DNA of 51,430 nt, taken from positions 1-51,430 of the forward strand of contig CABYBM010000004.1 in assembly GCA_902517175.1 (NCBI GenBank). The letters run 5' to 3'. The notes beneath the pieces are model-generated. The model searched no databases. It had not been told where the DNA came from and saw nothing but the letters and a program-made list of their open reading frames with translations. The position numbers were made by a program, and so were the translations under genes. Positions 1 through 9,287 of the stretch are shown here, one piece after another; within the stretch, counting starts at the first letter, position 1, and each line of letters starts with the position of its first letter. Source of the stretch: an uncultured Pelagibacteraceae bacterium. Lineage in GTDB: Bacteria; Pseudomonadota; Alphaproteobacteria; Pelagibacterales; Pelagibacteraceae.

Positions 1-507
1 GAGGGGAAATCAGATTGGCTTCCAGAAATATATCAAATAGGTATTAGAAACCCTCAAGGTTTAACCTTGTCGCCTTATGATGGAAAAATTTATATAAGTA
101 ATCACGGCGCTAAAGGAGGTGACTGGTTTGGTGAGGCAAAAAAAGGTGAAAACTATGGATGGAAAATTTTAGGCTGGGGTGGAACAAATTATTCAGGAAG
201 CAAAATTGGACCAAAATGGAAGCCTGGCTTTACAAAAGCTATCAAATATTGGGTTCCTTCAATTGCAACTAGCGCCATCACAATTTACAAAGGTTCAGAA
301 TTTAATGAATGGAATGGTCTTGCTTTAGTAACTTCTTTAAAAGATAAATCACTAAGAGCAATTGATTTTTCTGATCTATCTAATGTCAAAGAAAATGTGG
401 TCTTTAAAAACGAGATTGGAAGACTAAGAGACATTCAAGTACATCCTAAAAACGGTAAAATTTATTTTTTAGCTAGTGATAACTTGTGGTTAATGGAAAA
501 AAATTAA
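1..507 (+). CDS. PQQ-dependent sugar dehydrogenase family protein, C-terminal part
   Basis: The reading frame is open from base 1, so the gene begins outside the window and only about 168 C-terminal residues are seen. The segment IGIRNPQGLT followed by NHGAKGGDWF and GENYGW resembles the conserved end of soluble glucose/sorbosone dehydrogenases (Asd/YliI family), six-bladed beta-propellers that oxidise aldose sugars with PQQ in the periplasm. Family knowledge gives the function; the PQQ and calcium sites cannot be checked in this fragment. The stop codon overlaps that of the convergent dioxygenase gene. Family call is fairly safe, substrate unknown. Confidence 0.75.
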   Translation, partial: EGKSDWLPEIYQIGIRNPQGLTLSPYDGKIYISNHGAKGGDWFGEAKKGENYGWKILGWGGTNYSGSKIGPKWKPGFTKAIKYWVPSIATSAITIYKGSEFNEWNGLALVTSLKDKSLRAIDFSDLSNVKENVVFKNEIGRLRDIQVHPKNGKIYFLASDNLWLMEKN

Positions 508-1295
508 AGAATTGTTATTCTGTGCATAATTCTATTACCTTTAAAAGGTGTTGCTTGATGCAACATGGATCTGTTATCCCAAATAGCTAATTGATTTTTT
601 TTCCATTCTAGTGAATATTGAAATTTTTTTTTAATTTGATGTTCTGATAGTTTTTTTTTTAAATTAATTGAATTTTTTAATTTTGGCTGAAATCCAACTA
701 GATGGCCTGGACTGGAATAAATTGCATAATTTGAACTTATTTTTCTTATAATTTTATGAGTGGATTTTAATTCTTTTATTTTCTTACCTTTCTCTTTAAC
801 TCTCTCTTTTGTAGTAATTGAAATAGGTCCTTCTGAGGAATAAACTCCTTTTAAACTTGATAACTTTAGTTTCATAGATTTAGTTAAATCTTTAAAAGCA
901 TAATACTGCGAACAAAATTCGGTATTTGCTTTTCCTTTTTTTGGAACTAATTTTGACAGCAACATAGTAAATCTTGGTGGTTTTTTTGTATAAATAGAGT
1001 CTGTATGAAACTGTTCCCCAAAACTTGGTCCTTTATCCGTTATCTTTCTTTGAACTACAGTTATTTGAGGATATTTTTTGTTTAACCCTTTTAATCTAGG
1101 ATAGTTTGCAAGTTTTCCAAATTTTTTAGCAAATTCTATATAGAGCTTGGAGGAAAGATTTTGTCTTCTAAAAAAAATCATCCCATATTTATTTAAAGCA
1201 TTGACAATAGTTTTGAAATTTTCCTCTGAAAGTTTTTGAAGATCAGTATCGATCTCGGCCCCAATATTATTTTTATTAGGAATAATTCTTAACAT
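504..1295 (-). CDS. TauD/TfdA-family Fe(II)/2-oxoglutarate dioxygenase
   Basis: A 263-residue protein of the usual TauD/TfdA length. The iron-binding facial triad is visible as H97-x-D99 (FHTDSIY) with the distal H246 (MLHQATPF), and R255/R259 in GNRIMHR are placed like the 2-oxoglutarate-binding arginines of TauD. Such enzymes hydroxylate small organic acids such as taurine, other sulfonates, carnitine precursors or clavaminate-type substrates, using oxygen and 2-oxoglutarate. No sulfonate transporter or other clue to the substrate lies next to it. It starts two bases from the SHOCT-protein stop and probably ends a short minus-strand unit. Confidence 0.85.
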   Translation of the reverse strand: MLRIIPNKNNIGAEIDTDLQKLSEENFKTIVNALNKYGMIFFRRQNLSSKLYIEFAKKFGKLANYPRLKGLNKKYPQITVVQRKITDKGPSFGEQFHTDSIYTKKPPRFTMLLSKLVPKKGKANTEFCSQYYAFKDLTKSMKLKLSSLKGVYSSEGPISITTKERVKEKGKKIKELKSTHKIIRKISSNYAIYSSPGHLVGFQPKLKNSINLKKKLSEHQIKKKFQYSLEWKKNQLAIWDNRSMLHQATPFKGNRIMHRITIL

Positions 1296-1296
1296 C

Positions 1297-1563
1297 TTAA
1301 GTGTTTAGTAATTTACTTTTTGCTTTCTCAAACTCTTCTTGAGTAAGCACTCCACTTTCACGCAAACTATTTAATTTTTCTAATTCGTCACTTAGTGAAC
1401 TATTATCATTTGATATGGTTGTTTTGGTTTCCTCTTCTACTTCCTCTTTTTCAGCTCTGTTAGCCTCTTTAGCATTAAATCCATTCATAATTGCCATTCC
1501 ACCTAAATATAGAACGTAAGCCATGATGGGAATTACTAACCCAAAAAAAATTATTTTTTCCAT
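1297..1563 (-). CDS. Small membrane protein with C-terminal SHOCT domain
   Basis: An 88-residue protein: residues about 4-28 form one hydrophobic membrane segment, then an acidic linker rich in Glu and Lys, then a C-terminal SHOCT motif (LNSLRESGVLTQEEFEKAKSKLL, quoted in parts: LRESGVLTQEEFE and AKSKLL). SHOCT is a short oligomerisation or interaction module often found at the ends of bacterial membrane proteins. The start overlaps the end of the upstream 72-residue membrane protein by 13 bases, so the two are probably co-translated. No specific function can be given. Confidence 0.8.
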   Translation of the reverse strand: MEKIIFFGLVIPIMAYVLYLGGMAIMNGFNAKEANRAEKEEVEEETKTTISNDNSSLSDELEKLNSLRESGVLTQEEFEKAKSKLLNT

Positions 1564-1769
1564 AAATTAATCTTCATCTTCCTCTCTCCATTTTTTTCAT
1601 ACAATAAGTAAGCTGCATAGATTACTGAAAAAGTACCTACTATCATTCCATAATCAAACCCTGTTTGCTGATCGTAAAGGTACCAACCAAGTTGAGTGGC
1701 TCCAATTGTCGGAAAAGTTAGTAAAAGAAAAATTATGGCAATCCTATATGGATACTTTGGTTTTTTCAT
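1551..1769 (-). CDS. Small two-helix membrane protein, unknown function
   Basis: A 72-residue protein with two predicted membrane helices (about residues 8-28 and 39-58) and a basic C-terminal tail ending KMKINLWKK. I do not recognise the family. It overlaps the SHOCT-domain gene by 13 bases, which suggests coupled expression and possibly a shared complex. The open frame, membrane topology and operon position support a real gene, but the product is hypothetical. Confidence 0.6.
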   Translation of the reverse strand: MKKPKYPYRIAIIFLLLTFPTIGATQLGWYLYDQQTGFDYGMIVGTFSVIYAAYLLYEKNGERKMKINLWKK

Positions 1770-1806
1770 ATCTTAGAGTAACAGAATAAATTGTGAGATT
1801 TAATCG

Positions 1807-2652
1807 CTAAATTTGCGATCTTTTGAAACACTCTATTGTATTTTTCAATAAACAAGCGATTGTCATTGGGCCTACACCACCAGGAACTGGTGTTAATGCT
1901 TTTGCATTTTTAGAAACTTCATCAAAATCCACATCCCCTACAATACCCTTATCAGTTTTATTAATACCAACATCAATAACAATAGTATCTTTTTTTACCC
2001 AGTCACCTTTGACAAGTTCTGGGATTCCAACTGCAGCTACTATTATATCTGCGTCTAAACATTCTGCTTTCAGGTCTTTAGTTTTCGAGTGAGTTATGGT
2101 CACGGTGCAATTTTCTTTTAAAAGAAGTTGCGTCATTGGCTTTCCATTTAAATTTGATCTTCCAACTATTACTGCTTTTTTTCCATTTAAATTAGGTTCA
2201 ACTTTTTTGATTAATAAATAGCAACCTAAAGGAGTACATGGCACTGAACTTTCATATCCAGAGGAAAGATTTCCTACATTCATTGGATGAAAACCATCAA
2301 CATCTTTAGACGGTAAAATAGTTTCAATAACTTTTTGTTTATCAATATGTTTTGGGAGTGGTAGCTGAACTAGAATTCCAGAAACTGTTTTGTCTTTATT
2401 TAATTCTTCAATTTTTTCTAATACTGTTTTTTCCTCAACTGAGTCTGGATACTTTATAACTTCAGATTTTAAGCCAACCTCATTGGCTGATTTTTCTTTA
2501 TTACGTACATAAATTTGGCTTGGAGTTAAATCTCCTATCAGGATAACTGTTAAACCTGGCACTTTATTATATTTAGCTTTTAATCCTGTGACTTCATGCT
2601 TAAGCTCTTCTCTTAACTCTGCAGCAGCTTTCTTTCCGTCTATTAAAATCAT
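1807..2652 (-). CDS. folD: Bifunctional methylenetetrahydrofolate dehydrogenase / methenyltetrahydrofolate cyclohydrolase
   Basis: FolD interconverts 5,10-methylene-, 5,10-methenyl- and 10-formyl-tetrahydrofolate with NADP(H) in the cytosol, supplying one-carbon units for purines, thymidylate and formyl-Met-tRNA. The 281-residue length is normal. Visible signatures are YVRNKEKSANEVGL with the catalytic Tyr/Lys pair, QLPLPKH, the NADP-binding VIVGRSNLNGKPM, and the C-terminal PGGVGPMTIACLL. The gene follows the YggT protein in a minus-strand run. purH, which uses 10-formyl-THF, is also in this window. Confidence 0.97.
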   Translation of the reverse strand: MILIDGKKAAAELREELKHEVTGLKAKYNKVPGLTVILIGDLTPSQIYVRNKEKSANEVGLKSEVIKYPDSVEEKTVLEKIEELNKDKTVSGILVQLPLPKHIDKQKVIETILPSKDVDGFHPMNVGNLSSGYESSVPCTPLGCYLLIKKVEPNLNGKKAVIVGRSNLNGKPMTQLLLKENCTVTITHSKTKDLKAECLDADIIVAAVGIPELVKGDWVKKDTIVIDVGINKTDKGIVGDVDFDEVSKNAKALTPVPGGVGPMTIACLLKNTIECFKRSQI

Positions 2653-2662
2653 TTTTATCTTT

Positions 2663-2953
2663 CTAAAAAATAATTGGCGCGATGTAGAGCTTCATACACA
2701 TTTCAATAAACCAAATCAATAGCAGAAGAATTATAGGCGAGATGTCCAAAGAACCTAGATTAGGTATAAAACGTCTGATTTTGTTTAATATTGGATCTGT
2801 AAGCTTATAGCTTAATTCTAAAATAGAATAAACAAATCTGTTTTGGGTATTTAAAACGTTAAAAGCAATTAACCAGCTAACAATAACGTTAGCAATTACA
2901 ACGTAGGAATAAAGTTTTAAAATTTGTAAAACTAAATAAAAAATTGCTATCAT
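2663..2953 (-). CDS. YggT-family integral membrane protein
   Basis: A 96-residue protein with two hydrophobic helices (about 5-30 and 68-92) separated by a loop containing LTDPILNKIRRFIPNLGSLDISPIILLLLI. The pattern of P-ILNKIRR-IPN-G-DISP is the YggT family signature. YggT proteins are small inner-membrane proteins whose exact role is unclear; they have been linked to cell division, membrane integrity and osmotic stress. The start overlaps the end of the MscS-type channel gene by four bases, so a shared osmotic or envelope role is plausible but is inference. Confidence 0.88.
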   Translation of the reverse strand: MIAIFYLVLQILKLYSYVVIANVIVSWLIAFNVLNTQNRFVYSILELSYKLTDPILNKIRRFIPNLGSLDISPIILLLLIWFIEMCMKLYIAPIIF

Positions 2954-4035
2954 TTTTTTTCAACATAAATTGACTGACTTGGGAAAGCAAAAGAAGCACC
3001 ATTTTTCTCAACTATCTGTTTAATTTCAATTGCTAATCTTTCCTTCACTTCAAGAGAATTACTCCAACTATTAGAGTTTGTGAAACATCTAACTAGTAAA
3101 TCAATAGAACTGTCTGAAAATTTTTCTATTCTTACAGCAACACCTGTTGCTTGGTTAAAGTCTTCACTTTTATTAATATATTCTTCTATTTCGTCTCTTA
3201 CTTTTTTTAATTGATCAATGGTAGAGTCATACTGAAGAGTTATAATCCACCTCACTCTCCAATTTGAAGTTTCGCTAACATTTATCACTGCATTTTCTGC
3301 AAACTGAAAGTTGGGAATAATTGCTAGTGACTTATCAAACTTTCTAATCGTCGTGGACCTAAAACCAATTTTTTCAACTATCCCTTCAATAATTCCTTCA
3401 ACTGCAATCCAATCTCCAATTTTAAATCTTTTTTCAACCAATACTAAAATTCCTGAAATTAGATTTTTAAATAAATCTTGTGCACCTAAAGCTACCGCAA
3501 CACCAAACAAACCAAGTCCTGCAATAATTGGACCAATTTTAATTCCCCATAACTCAAGAACAGCAGCTAATCCAAGTATAAAAATTAATACTTTTAATGA
3601 TTTAATTATCCATCCAATAAGTTCTCTTGTTAGGAGCTTATCTAGTCCACTTAATATATAAGATACTGGTTCAATTATTTGATGAATTACCCAAAATATT
3701 AAAATTGTTATTAAAGTTCTGTTAATAGTATCTACAACGTCTCTACCTTCAGCAGAAAAAGTCATATAATAACTTGCAATAAAAAAACCTAAAACAATTG
3801 GTAAAAACCTTGCGGGGCCTTCTAAAGATCGAACAAAAGTATCGTCCAGTTTATTTGTAGTTCGCTTTGATATAATTTCTAATTTTTTAATAACTAATTT
3901 ACTGATCAGACCTCTAAAAACCAGAAAAACTAAAAATATGCCAATACCAATTAAAATTTGAAAAATATCAACTCCTAGAATTCCCTTATTCCAAACTGAC
4001 AAAAATATTTTAGAAAAATTATTTATTATATCCAT
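2950..4035 (-). CDS. MscS-family mechanosensitive ion channel
   Basis: 361 residues. Several N-terminal membrane helices lead into a pore-lining helix rich in Gly and Ala (IIAGLGLFGVAVALGAQDL), followed by the MscS beta domain (LVLVEKRFKIGDWIAVEG, VEKIGFRSTTIRKFD, IPNFQFAENAVINVS) and a C-terminal alpha/beta domain. MscS channels open under membrane tension to release solutes on hypo-osmotic shock. The gene lies between hemD and the YggT gene with almost no spacers (two bases from hemD). Small-conductance MscS-like type is clear; gating properties cannot be read. Confidence 0.93.
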   Translation of the reverse strand: MDIINNFSKIFLSVWNKGILGVDIFQILIGIGIFLVFLVFRGLISKLVIKKLEIISKRTTNKLDDTFVRSLEGPARFLPIVLGFFIASYYMTFSAEGRDVVDTINRTLITILIFWVIHQIIEPVSYILSGLDKLLTRELIGWIIKSLKVLIFILGLAAVLELWGIKIGPIIAGLGLFGVAVALGAQDLFKNLISGILVLVEKRFKIGDWIAVEGIIEGIVEKIGFRSTTIRKFDKSLAIIPNFQFAENAVINVSETSNWRVRWIITLQYDSTIDQLKKVRDEIEEYINKSEDFNQATGVAVRIEKFSDSSIDLLVRCFTNSNSWSNSLEVKERLAIEIKQIVEKNGASFAFPSQSIYVEKK

Positions 4036-4037
4036 GG

Positions 4038-4736
4038 CTAAATTTTATATAACAAAAACTCCTCTTCTCCAGGATTAAAAAGAAATATCTTTTTCCATTT
4101 AATTTCATTCAGTATTGTTGAGGTTTTTTCACCCATACACATTAAATTCGTATCCATCCATTGACTTTCTAATTGATGAATTTTGATAAAATTTAAAAAG
4201 CTTGATCCACTATTTTGGGAGTAAACATAGACCATGTTAGGCATGTTTTGTTTTAATTCTTTAACAAAATCTTCATTAAAATTTATATTGTGATTAACTC
4301 TATAATTTATAATCCTCTTAATACTATAACCTTCATTTATTAACTGTTGGTCAAGATCTACCGATATAGTTTCTCCACTTACATAAAGTAACTTACCACT
4401 CGACGCATCATAATTTTGCAAGATTAATTCTTTTAAGTTTGAAACATTTCCTTCTGCTGCAATTGTATTTTGGAAACCAAAACTTCTTGCTTTTTTTTCA
4501 GTTGTCTCACCAACACAAAAACATTTGATTGTCTTATTAATTTCATCATGGTTTAGAAATTTTACAGCATTAGCACTAGTGAAAATAATTCCGTTAAAAT
4601 CTTGAAAATTAATTTTATCATGAATTATCTCCTCAACACTTATTAAAGGAAGATGAGAAACTTGATGACCTAAAGATTTAAATTTAACAATCATTTCAGA
4701 ACAATCTTCTAATGGTCTTGTTAATAAAATATGCAT
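4038..4736 (-). CDS. hemD: Uroporphyrinogen-III synthase
   Basis: HemD closes and inverts ring D of hydroxymethylbilane to make uroporphyrinogen III, the last step common to haem and corrinoids. The protein is 232 residues, typical length, with the N-terminal ILLTRPLEDC, the GIIFTSANAVKFL segment and the YVYSQNSGSSFLNF segment that characterise this poorly conserved two-domain fold. It lies one base after hemC, which makes its substrate. Sequence identity in the family is low, so context adds much of the confidence. Confidence 0.92.
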   Translation of the reverse strand: MHILLTRPLEDCSEMIVKFKSLGHQVSHLPLISVEEIIHDKINFQDFNGIIFTSANAVKFLNHDEINKTIKCFCVGETTEKKARSFGFQNTIAAEGNVSNLKELILQNYDASSGKLLYVSGETISVDLDQQLINEGYSIKRIINYRVNHNINFNEDFVKELKQNMPNMVYVYSQNSGSSFLNFIKIHQLESQWMDTNLMCMGEKTSTILNEIKWKKIFLFNPGEEEFLLYKI

Positions 4737-4737
4737 A

Positions 4738-5655
4738 CTATCTTTTATAGGAATTGTTAGATTTTGTTTTTAAAATTTGACCTAGTTCTCTACCAATTTG
4801 ACTGAAATCTTTTGTTTTGCCAGTTTTTTTTTCATAAAATCTTTTAGTGCCGTCTAAAGAAAATAGTTCTGCTTCAACGATAATTTTGTCATCTTTTATT
4901 ATGGAGTGAGCTCCGACTGCAGTTTCGCAATCTCCCTCCAAAACTTTTAAAATATTTCTCTCAACATGTGCTCTCATAAATGTTTCATTGTGATTTATTT
5001 TTTTTAAAACTGAGATTATTTCCTCATCACCCTCTCTGCATTGAAGGGCAATTATACCTTGTCCAGCACTTGGAATCACTTGTTCTGCAGAAAAAATTTC
5101 TGAAATTTCATCATCAAAATTTAAAAATTTAATTCCTGCATAAGACAAAATTATTGCATCATATATTCCATCCTTTAATTTTTTAATTCGTGTATCAACA
5201 TTTCCCCTAATAAGTTTACATTCAAGATCTGATCTAATTTTTTTAATTTGATATTCTCTTCTAAAAGATGAAGTTCCAATTATAGAATTTTTTTTTAATT
5301 CGCTTAATTTTTTTTTATTCATTGTGATGAGAATTTCTCTTGGATCATTTCTTTCTAAAAATGAGTCTGTTTTAAGACCTTTTGTTTCAAGGGCTGGCAT
5401 GTCTTTGAGTGCGTGAACTGCAACATCAATATTTTTATCTTGAAGCTCTTTTTCAATATTACTTGAAAATAATCCCTTACCTCCAACTTCCGACAATCTT
5501 ACATCCTGAAACTCATCCCCTTTTGTAGTAATTTTTTTTATAACTACATCCTCGTTACTAAAATCAGTGGTTTTGACTATTTTATCTTTAGCTTTTTCAG
5601 CATAAAGCATAGCCAGCTTACTCCCCCTAGATCCAATGATAATTTTTCTATTCAT
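4738..5655 (-). CDS. hemC: Hydroxymethylbilane synthase (porphobilinogen deaminase)
   Basis: HemC condenses four porphobilinogen molecules into hydroxymethylbilane in the cytosol. The 305-residue protein starts IIIGSRGSKLAM, contains HALKDMP (catalytic Asp of the family), GTSSFRR, RGNVDTR and LSYAGIKFL, and has the cofactor-anchoring cysteine C243 in LEGDCETAVGA. It is the first gene of a minus-strand hemC-hemD-mscS-yggT-folD run and is divergent from tsaD across a 56-base spacer, which must hold both promoters. Confidence 0.97.
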   Translation of the reverse strand: MNRKIIIGSRGSKLAMLYAEKAKDKIVKTTDFSNEDVVIKKITTKGDEFQDVRLSEVGGKGLFSSNIEKELQDKNIDVAVHALKDMPALETKGLKTDSFLERNDPREILITMNKKKLSELKKNSIIGTSSFRREYQIKKIRSDLECKLIRGNVDTRIKKLKDGIYDAIILSYAGIKFLNFDDEISEIFSAEQVIPSAGQGIIALQCREGDEEIISVLKKINHNETFMRAHVERNILKVLEGDCETAVGAHSIIKDDKIIVEAELFSLDGTKRFYEKKTGKTKDFSQIGRELGQILKTKSNNSYKR

Positions 5656-5711
5656 AAATATATTTATTTCTTACTTGTATTGAGATTGTACAATTATTAA
5701 AAACTATTTGA

Positions 5712-6785
5712 ATGAGCAAAAAACCCTTAATTCTCGGAATAGAAACGAGCTGTGATGAGACAGCTGCATCAATTATAACTGAAAATGAGCAGGGAAACCC
5801 CGTAGTTTTATCAAATATTATTTCAAGCCAAGTTGAAGTTCATAAAGAATTTGGAGGAGTGGTTCCAGAATTAGCAGCACGATCCCATATTGAAAAAATT
5901 GATTGGATTGTTCAAAAAGCTATTGACGATAGTGGAAAAAAAATTGATGAAATTGATGCTGTAGCTTCAACTGCAGGGCCTGGGTTAATTGTATGTCTAT
6001 CAGTAGGTTTAAGTTTTGGAAAAGCTTTTGCCGCTTCTATAGATAAACCTTTTATAGCGGTTAATCATCTAGAAGGTCACGCCTTAAGTCCTAAATTAAA
6101 TTCAAATTTAAATTATCCCTACCTGCTTTTATTGATATCAGGTGGGCACTCACAATTTTTAAATGTTCAAGGTTTAGGAAGATATAAAAGATTAGGAACA
6201 ACAATTGATGATGCTCTCGGAGAGGCATTTGATAAAACTGCAAAGCTTTTAGGAATAGAATTTCCAGGTGGTCCACAAATTGAGATTTTGGCAAAAAAAG
6301 GTGATCCTAATAAATATGATTTACCAAAACCTATTTTTAATAAAGGTGGTTGTAACTTATCTTTTGCAGGACTTAAAACTGCAGTACTAAGAATAGCAAA
6401 AAATATTAAAACTGATCAAGAAAAATTTGATCTTGCTGCATCATTTCAAAGAACAATTGAAGAAATTTTATATAAGAAAACTAAAATTGCTTTTACAGAT
6501 TTCGAAAAGCAGAATAACTCAAATAAAAAAAGTTTTGTAGTTGCTGGAGGAGTGGCAGCTAATAAAAATATTAGAAATATGCTAATCAGTTTATGTGAAG
6601 AACAAAATTACCAAAGCATTTTTCCACCAATAGAACTTTGTGGAGATAATGCTGCAATGATAGCTATGGTTGGTCTAGAAAAATTTAAATTAAAACAGTA
6701 TAGTGAATTGGATCATCCTGCAAAACCTAGATGGCCGTTGGATGAAGATGCTGCTTTTTTAAAAGGAGCTGGCGTTCAATTATAA
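5712..6785 (+). CDS. tsaD: tRNA N6-adenosine threonylcarbamoyltransferase
   Basis: TsaD transfers threonylcarbamoyl to A37 of tRNAs that read ANN codons, working with TsaB, TsaE and TsaC/Sua5. At 357 residues it has the ASKHA-fold signatures LGIETSCDETAAS, GGVVPELAARSHI, the metal-binding NHLEGHAL (H-x4-H), LLISGGHSQ and VAGGVAANK. The gene overlaps the following EVE-domain gene by one base (TAATG), implying translational coupling. Nothing is missing; an essential housekeeping gene. Confidence 0.97.
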   Translation: MSKKPLILGIETSCDETAASIITENEQGNPVVLSNIISSQVEVHKEFGGVVPELAARSHIEKIDWIVQKAIDDSGKKIDEIDAVASTAGPGLIVCLSVGLSFGKAFAASIDKPFIAVNHLEGHALSPKLNSNLNYPYLLLLISGGHSQFLNVQGLGRYKRLGTTIDDALGEAFDKTAKLLGIEFPGGPQIEILAKKGDPNKYDLPKPIFNKGGCNLSFAGLKTAVLRIAKNIKTDQEKFDLAASFQRTIEEILYKKTKIAFTDFEKQNNSNKKSFVVAGGVAANKNIRNMLISLCEEQNYQSIFPPIELCGDNAAMIAMVGLEKFKLKQYSELDHPAKPRWPLDEDAAFLKGAGVQL

Positions 6786-7198
6786 TGCAGTATTGGTTAA
6801 TGAAATCTGAACCAGATGTATGGTCTATTGATCAACAAATAAAGTCAGGTGCAAAAGGGGCTCCGTGGGATGGTGTAAGAAATTACCAGGCTGCAAAAAA
6901 TTTAAAGACTATGAAAAAGGGTGATCTTTGTTTTTTTTATCACTCAAATATAGGTAAAGAAATTGTGGGTATTGTAGAGGTCATTAAAGAGCACTACATA
7001 GACAAAACTGATAAAAGTGGGCGCTTTGTTGCTGTCACAGTTAAGTTTAAAAAGAAATTAGCAAAACCAGTTACCTTGGAAGACATAAAAAAACATGAGG
7101 AATTAGGCGATTTAGCGTTGATTAAACAGAGCAGACTATCTGTAATGCCAATTGATTATAAAAGCTGGAAAATCATAAATAACATGAGTAGAATTTAA
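6785..7198 (+). CDS. EVE-domain protein
   Basis: 137 residues covering one complete EVE domain: [14 protein letters not shown] at the N-terminus, [23 protein letters not shown] and IVGIVEV are the family landmarks. EVE is a PUA-like fold that binds modified bases in nucleic acids; the eukaryotic homologue is THYN1. Overlap with tsaD, a tRNA-modification enzyme, is consistent with a role around modified RNA, although many EVE proteins are linked to modified DNA. The precise ligand is unknown. Confidence 0.9.
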   Translation: MQYWLMKSEPDVWSIDQQIKSGAKGAPWDGVRNYQAAKNLKTMKKGDLCFFYHSNIGKEIVGIVEVIKEHYIDKTDKSGRFVAVTVKFKKKLAKPVTLEDIKKHEELGDLALIKQSRLSVMPIDYKSWKIINNMSRI

Positions 7199-7214
7199 AA
7201 TTAAAAATTTTTAC

Positions 7215-9287
7215 ATGCCTAAAAAAAAGAAAAAAAAGTCTAAAGTAAAAAAAAAATCATCTAAAAAAGTAAAAAAAAAAACTAAAGTAAAAAAGGTTTC
7301 AAAAAAAAAGAAAAATAAAAAGAAAAGTAAAAAAGAAAATGATTCTTCTCCCCCTGAAATAGTCATTAAAACTAAACCAGAGTGGGTAAAAGCAAGTTTG
7401 GCAAATAAAAGTAAATACCAACAAAAATACTCTCAATCTATCAAAAGTAATGATGATTTTTGGAGGAAAGAGGGAAAAAGAATTACTTGGATAAAACCTT
7501 ATAAAAAAATCAAAGATGTTAAATACAGTACAAAAGAAGTAAAAATTAAATGGTATCAAGATGGAACTTTAAATGCTTCTGCAAACTGTATCGATAGACA
7601 TTTAAAAGACAAAAAAGATAAAACTGCAATTATTTGGGTTGGCGATGATCCAAAAGATAGTCAAAAAATAACTTACAAGCAATTATACCAAAAAGTTTCA
7701 AAGGCTGCGAATGGTTTAAAAAAACTTGGAATTAAAAAAGGTGATCGAGTTACAATTTATTTAACCATGATCCCAGAGCTTGCAATTTTAATGCTAGCAT
7801 GTGTTAGAATTGGTGCGGTTCATTCAATAATATTTGGTGGTTTTTCTGCAGAGTCAATTTCGGGAAGAGTAAATGATTGTGAATCTGAATATATAATCAC
7901 AGCTGACGAAGGTGTTAGAGGTGGAAAAAATATTCCATTAAAGTATACAACTGACGAGGCTTTAACAAGTTGTCCAAATGTAAAAAAATGTATTGTTGTT
8001 AAACGAACCGGAAATTATATCAACTGGAATGAAGAAAGAGATGTTTGGTATCATGATCTAATAAAAGATGTTCCTAATCATTGTGAGCCTGAAGAAATGA
8101 ATGCTGAAGATCCATTATTTATTTTATATACATCAGGTTCAACTGGTAAACCAAAAGGAGTTCTTCATACAACTGGTGGGTATATGGTTTATGCATCAAT
8201 GACTCATCAATATATTTTTAATTATAAACCAAAAGATATTTATTGGTGCACTGCTGATATAGGATGGGTAACTGGACATAGTTATATTATTTATGGACCT
8301 CTTGCTAATGGTGCAACAACAATAATGTTTGAGGGAATTCCTAACTATCCTGACACTTCAAGATGGTGGCAAATTGTTGATAAATATAAAGTTAATATTT
8401 TCTACACCGCTCCCACAGCAATTAGAGCTTTGATGCGTGAAGGTGATAAGCCAGTTAAAAAAACCTCTAGAAAATCTTTAAAATTACTTGGCACTGTTGG
8501 CGAACCAATCAATCCTGAAGCTTGGATGTGGTATTACAAAACAGTTGGAAACTCTAAGAGCCCGATTGTAGATACTTGGTGGCAAACTGAAACAGGGGGA
8601 ATACTTATAGCTCCACAAACTGGTGCCATTGCATTAAAACCTGGTTCAGCTACAAAACCGTTTTATGGAATAAAGCCTGTCATTGTTGATAAGAATGGTC
8701 AGGAGATAAAAGGTGCTGGTGAAGGAAGACTTTGTATTGCTCAATCATGGCCAGGTCAAATGAGAACTGTTTATGGAGACCATCAAAGATTTATCGACAC
8801 ATATTTTTCTCAGTTCAATGGAAAATATTTTACAGGTGATGGATGTAGAAGAGATAAAGATGGATATTACTGGATCACAGGAAGAGTTGATGATGTAATT
8901 ATTGTATCAGGACATAATTTGGGTACGGCTGAAATTGAAAGTGCATTTGTTGCTCATCCAAAAGTTGCTGAAGCAGCTGTAGTTGGTTATCCACACGATA
9001 TTAAAGGAAATGGTTTGTATTGTTATGTTACTTTAAATGCAGGAGAAACTGAAACTGGAGATCTTGAAAGAGATTTAAAACTTTGGGTCAGAAAACAGAT
9101 TGGACCACTTGCAACTCCTGACTTTATACATTTTACCCCAGGTCTTCCAAAAACTAGATCAGGTAAAATAATGAGAAGAATTTTAAGAAAGATCGCTGCA
9201 AACGAACACGAACAGTTAGGTGATACCACTACTTTGGCTGATCCAAGCGTTGTGGATAGCTTAGTTGATAATAGGAAAAATATTTAA
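7215..9287 (+). CDS. acs: Acetyl-CoA synthetase (AMP-forming) with Lys-rich N-terminal extension
   Basis: Acs activates acetate to acetyl-AMP and then acetyl-CoA. The enzyme core from about residue 55 is intact: the adenylate-forming P-loop [20 protein letters not shown], the hinge region [20 protein letters not shown], and the C-terminal catalytic lysine in [13 protein letters not shown], the acetylation-regulated site of the family. Unusual is the N-terminus: of the first 41 residues, 27 are lysine, with Ser, Val and Thr between. No other ATG precedes the core, so the tail appears genuinely encoded. No Shine-Dalgarno is visible. The nearby two-subunit symporter suggests acetate or a related carboxylate as the imported substrate. 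Confidence 0.96.
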   Translation: MPKKKKKKSKVKKKSSKKVKKKTKVKKVSKKKKNKKKSKKENDSSPPEIVIKTKPEWVKASLANKSKYQQKYSQSIKSNDDFWRKEGKRITWIKPYKKIKDVKYSTKEVKIKWYQDGTLNASANCIDRHLKDKKDKTAIIWVGDDPKDSQKITYKQLYQKVSKAANGLKKLGIKKGDRVTIYLTMIPELAILMLACVRIGAVHSIIFGGFSAESISGRVNDCESEYIITADEGVRGGKNIPLKYTTDEALTSCPNVKKCIVVKRTGNYINWNEERDVWYHDLIKDVPNHCEPEEMNAEDPLFILYTSGSTGKPKGVLHTTGGYMVYASMTHQYIFNYKPKDIYWCTADIGWVTGHSYIIYGPLANGATTIMFEGIPNYPDTSRWWQIVDKYKVNIFYTAPTAIRALMREGDKPVKKTSRKSLKLLGTVGEPINPEAWMWYYKTVGNSKSPIVDTWWQTETGGILIAPQTGAIALKPGSATKPFYGIKPVIVDKNGQEIKGAGEGRLCIAQSWPGQMRTVYGDHQRFIDTYFSQFNGKYFTGDGCRRDKDGYYWITGRVDDVIIVSGHNLGTAEIESAFVAHPKVAEAAVVGYPHDIKGNGLYCYVTLNAGETETGDLERDLKLWVRKQIGPLATPDFIHFTPGLPKTRSGKIMRRILRKIAANEHEQLGDTTTLADPSVVDSLVDNRKNI

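Noticed and set aside
1823-2092. Plus-strand open frame opposite folD
   Set aside because: It is a shadow of a full-length, motif-complete folD gene on the minus strand and has no recognisable domain of its own.
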